Positions 5,583 to 9,583 of a stretch of 9,583 nucleotides of DNA are shown here, piece by piece; within the stretch, counting starts at the first letter, position 1, and the number at the start of each line of letters is the position of its first letter. The DNA comes from Flavobacterium sp. (GTDB taxonomy: Bacteria > Bacteroidota > Bacteroidia > Flavobacteriales > Flavobacteriaceae). A model generated the notes under the pieces. It was not told where the DNA came from, did not search any database, and saw only the letters and a list, made by a program, of their open reading frames with translations. Both the position numbers and the translations under genes were made by a program. The stretch is taken from the NCBI GenBank assembly GCA_017989775.1, contig JAGNPF010000028.1:1-9583 (forward strand), given 5' to 3'.

Positions 5583-6836
5583 TTATGAGACATTTTTTAA
5601 AATTTCTTTCCGCAAGATTTCCATGCTCTTGTTCGTGGCTCTATCTATCACTTTTTCACGGGGTTGGCCAAAATTAAATTCTTCAACAATCACTTCATTT
5701 GGTGTTGCCAATGCTATAAAAACAGATCCAACTTCGGCATTTGAGTCTCCTTTTGTCGGTCCGGCATTCCCTGTGGTGGCAATACCGTAATCAGTTTTCA
5801 TCATATTTCTGATATTGATAGCCATTTCCTTTGCCACTTCGGCACTTACAACAGAGTATTTATGGATTAATTCTTCCGAAAGTCCTAAAACCGAAATTTT
5901 CGTTTCAGTAGCATACGAAACCACACTGCCTTTAAAATAACTGGACGCTCCGGAAACAGAAGTCAATAATTGGGCAATATTGCCTCCTGTACAACTTTCG
6001 GCAGTGGAAATAGTCTTTTTTTGTTTCTTCAAAAGTCTTCCCACGACTGTTTCAAGCGTTTCATCATCATCAAAACCAACGATGATGTCGCCTATTATCC
6101 CCGTCAAGGAAACCACATTTTCCTCGATGGATTTCTCCAAAAACTCCTTGTCGGTTCCTCTTGCCGTAAGACGCAGTCGCACTCTTCCCGGCGCAGGCAA
6201 ATAGGCCAACTTTATGAATTCCGGCAAATTATTTTCCCAGTCCTCAATTTGCTCGGCCACCGCACTTTCGCCACGACCATACGTCATAATGGTTTTATGT
6301 AGAATGTAAGGACGTTTGTATTCCCGAACCACTTTTGGAATGATTTCGTTTTCGACCAAGTATTTCATTTCAAAAGGAACTCCCGGAAGCGAAATAAAAA
6401 CGGTGTTTTCTTTTTTCATCCACATGCCCGGTGCCGTTCCCACTTCGTTGTGAAGCACGGTACATTTTGAAGGAACGAGAGCCTGATCCTTGTTGATTTG
6501 GGTGATGGTTCGTTTGTAAAAGCCTTCAATCAACTTGGTTACGTGGGCAAGAACCGCTTGGTCAACAATTAATTCGTCTTCGAAATAATCGCAGAACGTT
6601 TTCTTGGTCACGTCGTCTTTGGTTGGCCCAAGTCCGCCCGTAATCAGGACCAAATCGACTTTGTTTTGAAATTTCTGGAAAGTATCGAGAATATGCTGTT
6701 TGTCGTCACTGATGGAAATCATTTCGTGAACCTCAACCCCAATCCTGTCCAATGACTTGGCTATAAAAGCGGAATTGGTATCGACAATTTGCCCTATGAG
6801 AATTTCGTCGCCTATAGTAACTATGGCTGCTTTCAT
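5583..6836 (-). CDS. cinA: CinA, two-domain nicotinamide-nucleotide amidase family protein
   Basis: The 417-residue length is typical of full CinA. The N-terminal MoaB/MogA-like (COG1058) domain occupies about 1-170 and includes [18 protein letters not shown], the [10 protein letters not shown] motif (66-75) and LPGVPFEM (150-157). In characterised members this domain hydrolyses ADP-ribose. The C-terminal PncC-type domain (about 262-417) has TAESCTGG with the presumed nucleophile Ser281, the FKGSVVSYA segment and [11 protein letters not shown] (354-364). It deamidates nicotinamide mononucleotide to nicotinate mononucleotide. Together these serve cytosolic pyridine-nucleotide salvage; the old competence-inducible name does not imply competence here. 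The gene sits 54 bp downstream of the HPt gene and upstream of the ribosomal operon. Both domains look intact. Confidence 0.96.
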   Translation of the reverse strand: MKAAIVTIGDEILIGQIVDTNSAFIAKSLDRIGVEVHEMISISDDKQHILDTFQKFQNKVDLVLITGGLGPTKDDVTKKTFCDYFEDELIVDQAVLAHVTKLIEGFYKRTITQINKDQALVPSKCTVLHNEVGTAPGMWMKKENTVFISLPGVPFEMKYLVENEIIPKVVREYKRPYILHKTIMTYGRGESAVAEQIEDWENNLPEFIKLAYLPAPGRVRLRLTARGTDKEFLEKSIEENVVSLTGIIGDIIVGFDDDETLETVVGRLLKKQKKTISTAESCTGGNIAQLLTSVSGASSYFKGSVVSYATETKISVLGLSEELIHKYSVVSAEVAKEMAINIRNMMKTDYGIATTGNAGPTKGDSNAEVGSVFIALATPNEVIVEEFNFGQPREKVIDRATNKSMEILRKEILKNVS

Positions 6837-6890
6837 TTTTGGAATTTGAATTGGAAATTATGGAATTTTTGGTTGCAGAAAAAAACTTGC

Positions 6891-7235
6891 CTACAAGTCA
6901 AAGTCTTTTTTCAACTCTTTCACGGCGTCTTCCACTTGGTTTTTGACACTTTTGAAGGTTTCCTTGATTTCTTTCTTTTCACCCTCGGCTTTTGTCCAGG
7001 CTTCCACTTGAAGAATTTCTTCGAAAGCCACTTTTAAACCCAACAAATCTAGTGTAGGTTTGATTTTATGGGCATAAGCATAAGCGTGCTTATGGTCTTT
7101 TTTCTTGATTCCTTCCTTTATTTGAGCCAAATCGTCGGGAACTTCGGTAACGAACAAAGTCACTATTTGCAGGACAAATTCGGGATCGTTATCTGATAGT
7201 GCGTACACTTTTGCTAGGTTGTAATGTAGTGCCAT
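6891..7235 (-). CDS. Orphan HPt (histidine phosphotransfer) protein
   Basis: The 114-residue, mostly helical cytosolic protein is a stand-alone HPt domain. The phosphoacceptor motif is AHKIKPTLDLLGL with His56, matching the HxLKGxxxxxG pattern at the His, Lys59 and Gly66, with Pro60 in place of the first Gly. HPt proteins relay phosphate between hybrid histidine kinases and response regulators. No kinase or regulator lies in this window, so its partners must be encoded elsewhere. The C-terminal third is very rich in Lys and Glu (about 82-114) and may be a helical extension. Its ATG overlaps the stop of the FAH-family gene as TAATG at 7233-7237, a classic arrangement for translational coupling. 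I am confident of the fold; phosphate transfer is inferred from the conserved His. Confidence 0.88.
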   Translation of the reverse strand: MALHYNLAKVYALSDNDPEFVLQIVTLFVTEVPDDLAQIKEGIKKKDHKHAYAYAHKIKPTLDLLGLKVAFEEILQVEAWTKAEGEKKEIKETFKSVKNQVEDAVKELKKDFDL

Positions 7236-7846
7236 TATTTTATTTGTATACTAAATAGTTTGTTTCCTTCTAAAAACCCTTCCAAAACGTCATCCGGTTT
7301 CACGACTGCCACACCTGCTGGAGTTCCAGTAAAAATAATATCACCTATTTTTAAAGTAAAATATTGAGAAGCAAAAGAAATTAGCTCATCAATTTTCCAC
7401 AACATGTGAGCCGTATTGCCCTTTTGTACCGTTTTATTGTTGTTGGTCAATTCAAATGTAATATTTTCTAATGAATTAAATTGACTTTTGGGCAAAAAAT
7501 CACCTATTACCGCCGAACCGTCAAACGCTTTCGCCTTTTCCCACGGCAATCCTTTTTCTTTTAATTCTTTTTGCAAATCACGGGCCGTAAAGTCGATTCC
7601 CACACTAATTTCGTCATAATACTTATGCGCAAACTTGGTGTCGATGTATTTGCCAACCTTGTTGATCTTGACGATTAGCTCTATTTCGTGATGAATGTCG
7701 TTTGAAAATTCAGGAATCACGAAGGGATGCTGTTTCAACAAAATGGCCGAATCGGGTTTCAAAAAAATAACGGGCTCCGACGGTTTTTCGTTTTGCAATT
7801 CCGCGATATGATCGACATAATTTCTACCGATGCAGATTATTTTCAT
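7235..7846 (-). CDS. Fumarylacetoacetate hydrolase-family protein (acylpyruvase/oxaloacetate decarboxylase type)
   Basis: The 203-residue protein is the short single-domain FAH form, like FAHD1. The metal site is visible as HHEIEL with Glu54 and Glu56, plus Asp85 in GIDFTARDLQ. Other family marks are the N-terminal IICIGRNYVDHI, Lys106-Ala-Phe-Asp-Gly, AVIGDF, and the GDIIFTGTPAGV loop (168-179). Members cleave acylpyruvates or decarboxylate oxaloacetate using Mg2+ or Mn2+ in the cytosol; the exact substrate cannot be read from the sequence. The ATG at 7846 gives the expected N-terminus MKIICIGRNY. The stop overlaps the HPt start by one base. No metabolic pathway genes lie nearby, so a general clean-up role (for example oxaloacetate control) is the simplest guess. 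Confidence 0.93.
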   Translation of the reverse strand: MKIICIGRNYVDHIAELQNEKPSEPVIFLKPDSAILLKQHPFVIPEFSNDIHHEIELIVKINKVGKYIDTKFAHKYYDEISVGIDFTARDLQKELKEKGLPWEKAKAFDGSAVIGDFLPKSQFNSLENITFELTNNNKTVQKGNTAHMLWKIDELISFASQYFTLKIGDIIFTGTPAGVAVVKPDDVLEGFLEGNKLFSIQIK

Positions 7847-7870
7847 TCTTGCAAGTTTATGGTTTTTAGC

Positions 7871-7909
7871 TTATGGTTTATGGTTGCGCTGACAAACCAT
7901 GAACCACAA
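7871..7909. repeat. Imperfect inverted repeat of an ATGGTTT-type tract
   Basis: TTATGGTTTATGGTT (7871-7885) pairs with AACCATGAACCACAA (7895-7909) over 15 positions, with one G-U and one mismatch and a 9-nt loop. Another TTTATGG stands at 7856-7862. The repeat lies in the 72-bp gap between the exonuclease stop and the FAH-family start. Neither strand has a T-run after the stem, so it is not a standard terminator. Confidence 0.7.
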
Positions 7910-7918
7910 ACAACAAAC

Positions 7919-8689
7919 TTATTTCGTGTTCAATTTTCTTAATTTAATGCCCGTCAACACCTTTTTGGTATACAAAGGAAAATCGGCATTTTGAATCCAA
8001 CTGAAATAGCCCGGTTCATTTTCCAAAACCACGTCAACTTTTACTCCTTTGTGTTTTCCGAAGGTAAAAACTTCGTCATTATCCGCATCAAAGGCTATCA
8101 TTCCCGCAAAATCGGCGATTTTCTTTCTAGTTGTAAATTCCGAAAGCGATTTCATGTCGTTTTCCAATTCTGGATAACGGTCTAATTGGGCTTTCATAAT
8201 TTCATAAGTTGCCATTGTATCAGCTTCGGCTGAATGGGCATTTTCTAAACTTTGCCCACAATAAAATTTTAATGCCGCGCTCAAGGTTCTTTCTTCCATT
8301 TTATGAAAAATGGTTTGAACATCTACAGAAACTCTATTTTTCATATCGAAATCTACTCCAGCACGAAGCATTTCTTCTGCCAATAATGGAATATCAAAAC
8401 GATCTGAATTGTATCCAGCTAAATCCGCATCCTTTATCATATTGTAAATCTGCGAAGACAATTCCTTAAAAGTAGGCTCATTAGCTACTTTTTCATCGCT
8501 GATTCCGTGAATGGCGGTAGATTGTGGAGGAATTGGAATGGTCGGGTTGACCAACCATGTTTTACTTTCTTTATTTCCGTTGGGAAAAACCTTGAAGATT
8601 GCTATTTCAACGATTCTATCTTTGGCAACATCAATTCCGGTGGTTTCCAGGTCGAAAAAGCAAATGGGACGCGTTAATTTTAATTCCAT
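7919..8689 (-). CDS. DEDDh 3'-5' exonuclease with ExoX-like C-terminal domain
   Basis: The 256-residue protein carries an RNase T/DnaQ-type exonuclease domain at about 1-170. Exo I is FFDLETTGID (Asp13 and Glu15 as metal ligands), Exo II is GYNSDRFDIPLL (Asp96 or Asp99 region), and Exo III is AHSAEADTMAT (His152, Asp157), giving the DEDDh class. The HGISDEKV segment is also typical. The C-terminal part, FTFGKHKGVKVDVVLENEPGYFSWIQ (about 208-232; a known ExoX-like C-terminal module), probably helps substrate binding. The enzyme should remove nucleotides from DNA 3' ends in repair or proofreading. It is not fused to a polymerase, and the true DnaQ role is not established. A perfect -7 element sits 17 bp before the ATG at 8689, implying a very short leader. 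Confidence 0.93.
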   Translation of the reverse strand: MELKLTRPICFFDLETTGIDVAKDRIVEIAIFKVFPNGNKESKTWLVNPTIPIPPQSTAIHGISDEKVANEPTFKELSSQIYNMIKDADLAGYNSDRFDIPLLAEEMLRAGVDFDMKNRVSVDVQTIFHKMEERTLSAALKFYCGQSLENAHSAEADTMATYEIMKAQLDRYPELENDMKSLSEFTTRKKIADFAGMIAFDADNDEVFTFGKHKGVKVDVVLENEPGYFSWIQNADFPLYTKKVLTGIKLRKLNTK

Positions 8690-8706
8690 AGTGATTTTGT
8701 ATGAGG

Positions 8707-8714
8707 CAAAGATA
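8707..8714 (-). promoter_or_regulatory. -7 element, exonuclease promoter
   Basis: On the minus strand TATCTTTG matches TAnnTTTG exactly, 17 bp before the ATG at 8689. A TTG (plus-strand 8730-8732) lies 15 bp upstream, slightly closer than the usual -33 spacing. Confidence 0.5.
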
Positions 8715-8788
8715 AAATATTGCTTTTATCAATGGGCTATTTTGTGATTATTTTAAAAAAAACATAGATGTAAAAATAGGAATTCGCC

Positions 8789-9316
8789 TTAATTAATTTG
8801 CTTATTATTTGCAATATCTTCCTCTATTTCCCTGACTTTGAGTTGTTTTTTGGTGATTTTTAACTCATATTCACTGGTTTCAACAGGAGTTAATATTCCT
8901 TTGCCTTTTACTCTTTCAAACTTAGACTGCGTTTTGACTAAATCATTGTTGGCTTTGATGAGTTTTTGATTTAGTTTAATTTCCAAAGCATTAGCTTTAT
9001 TGAGCCTTTTATTATTGTTTTCAATGCTTCTGTTTTCTCGTTGAACCGCTTTTTGGTCTCTTTTAAGTTGCTTTTGTTTGTCAGCTAATTCATTTCTTTC
9101 CATAGTTGACTCTTTATCAGCCGTTTTTTGTTCATTTCTAATATCTTTTTGATCTCTTTCATCCGATTTTAATTGCGCTTTTCTATCTTCAATTATTATT
9201 TTGCTGGCGTCCATTTTCACTTGGGCTGAATCAATAATAATGGTGGTTTTTACTTCTTGTGCTGATGAAATACAATATGCGAATAAGGACATTGTAAAAA
9301 CAATAATTTTTTTCAT
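8789..9316 (-). CDS. Secreted coiled-coil protein, unknown function
   Basis: The 175-residue product starts at the ATG at 9316. A TTG seven codons upstream is in frame but adds only Lys/Ile residues before the signal and is rejected. MKKIIVFTMSLFAYCISSAQ is a Sec signal peptide with likely cleavage after Ser-Ala-Gln; the Cys is preceded by Ala-Tyr and does not form a lipobox. The mature part is almost entirely charged and polar (Lys, Glu, Asp, Gln, Asn, Arg) with regularly spaced Ile/Leu/Ala, predicting one long helix or coiled coil from about 35 to 170. One break stands near GKGILTPVETSEYE (about 137-150). No catalytic motif is visible and I do not recognise the family. A periplasmic structural or scaffold role is possible but unproven. 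It stands alone, with its own possible promoter. Confidence 0.8.
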   Translation of the reverse strand: MKKIIVFTMSLFAYCISSAQEVKTTIIIDSAQVKMDASKIIIEDRKAQLKSDERDQKDIRNEQKTADKESTMERNELADKQKQLKRDQKAVQRENRSIENNNKRLNKANALEIKLNQKLIKANNDLVKTQSKFERVKGKGILTPVETSEYELKITKKQLKVREIEEDIANNKQIN

Positions 9317-9382
9317 AATCTTAATTTTAATTTTCAATGAAGATACCGCTCACATACGTATAAAGCATTATATAATAATTAT

Positions 9383-9412
9383 CAAAAGTTATATAATTAA
9401 CCTATAAACAAA
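9383..9412 (-). promoter_or_regulatory. Possible promoter of the coiled-coil protein gene
   Basis: On the minus strand TTTG (plus 9409-9412) is followed after 17 bp by TAACTTTTG (plus 9383-9391). This is the -7 consensus with one extra base. The implied leader is about 60 nt. Confidence 0.35.
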
Positions 9413-9488
9413 AACCATAGCCAATAACTGCTACAAGTTCACAAAAATTAAAAAAACATAAAAACCAAGAACTGGCAAATCGCTCCAA

Positions 9489-9525
9489 AAAAAACCCAAA
9501 AACTAAAAAGGCTATCGGGTTTTTT
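9489..9525. terminator. Weak candidate terminator near the right window edge
   Basis: AAAAAACCC (9489-9497) pairs with GGGTTTTTT (9517-9525) around a 19-nt loop, with T-runs after the stem on both strands. It may end a minus-strand gene lying beyond the window. The rest of 9413-9583 is AT-rich and shows no supportable gene. Confidence 0.4.
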
Positions 9526-9583
9526 ATTTAATAATATTTTAAAAAAATTCAAGTTATTACATTAAAAACACTTTTCAAATTCA

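Noticed and set aside
6837..6890. Possible promoter or regulatory site before cinA
   Set aside because: The gap holds a degenerate GGAATTT/GAATTGG tract but no TAnnTTTG element and no hairpin. cinA is more simply co-transcribed from upstream.
9549..9583. Possible 3' end of a minus-strand gene at the right edge
   Set aside because: Only about ten codons before a stop are visible in any frame and none is recognisable. The nearby hairpin is weak, so no coding feature can be supported.
1..9583. Mobile element, CRISPR, prophage or defence island
   Set aside because: No transposase, integrase, regularly spaced repeats, tRNA-linked attachment site or nuclease/toxin cassette is seen. The gene content is housekeeping.

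Overview
The window looks like chromosomal DNA of a Flavobacterium-type member of the Bacteroidota. Four things support this: the AT-rich composition; leaders that are A-rich and lack Shine-Dalgarno sequences; repeated matches to the Bacteroidota -7 promoter element TAnnTTTG; and the family content, with the Bacteroidota-specific DUF4295 protein directly after rpmB-rpmG and upstream of an ftsY that lacks the acidic A domain. Lineage and synteny statements come from memory of these families, not from a search.

Left part (1-1765). The window opens inside a multi-pass membrane acyltransferase of the HGSNAT/DUF5009 type (plus strand, 5' end missing). Next is ndk, nucleoside diphosphate kinase, with its own -7 element. 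ndk converges on a DUF721 (DciA-like) gene. The stop-to-stop gap between them holds a strong bidirectional terminator nested inside a perfect 19-bp inverted repeat whose arms touch or adjoin both stop codons.

Middle (1746-3511). A small lipocalin-like lipoprotein overlaps the DUF721 start by 20 bp and is probably co-transcribed with it. Its leader of about 145 nt carries a conserved-looking structured RNA element with a 9-bp perfect stem, the most interesting non-coding feature here. A divergent promoter drives a beta-lactamase/esterase-fold lipoprotein on the plus strand.

Right part (3515-9583) is all on the minus strand. In transcription order it contains: a secreted coiled-coil protein of unknown role; a DEDDh 3'-5' exonuclease with an ExoX-like C-terminus; a fumarylacetoacetate-hydrolase-family enzyme; an orphan HPt phosphotransfer protein whose start codon overlaps the previous stop; the two-domain CinA; rpmB, rpmG and a DUF4295 gene closed by a strong terminator; ftsY with a separate promoter; and a 58-aa two-helix membrane protein that ends 3 bp from the beta-lactamase-like gene.

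Most of the window is core housekeeping: nucleotide balance, ribosome, SRP targeting and NAD/pyridine salvage. There are no insertion sequences, CRISPR arrays, tRNAs, rRNAs, phage genes or defence genes. I did not find a clear new multi-gene system. The points worth following up are the structured leader, the stop-to-stop inverted repeat, the orphan HPt and the short membrane protein.
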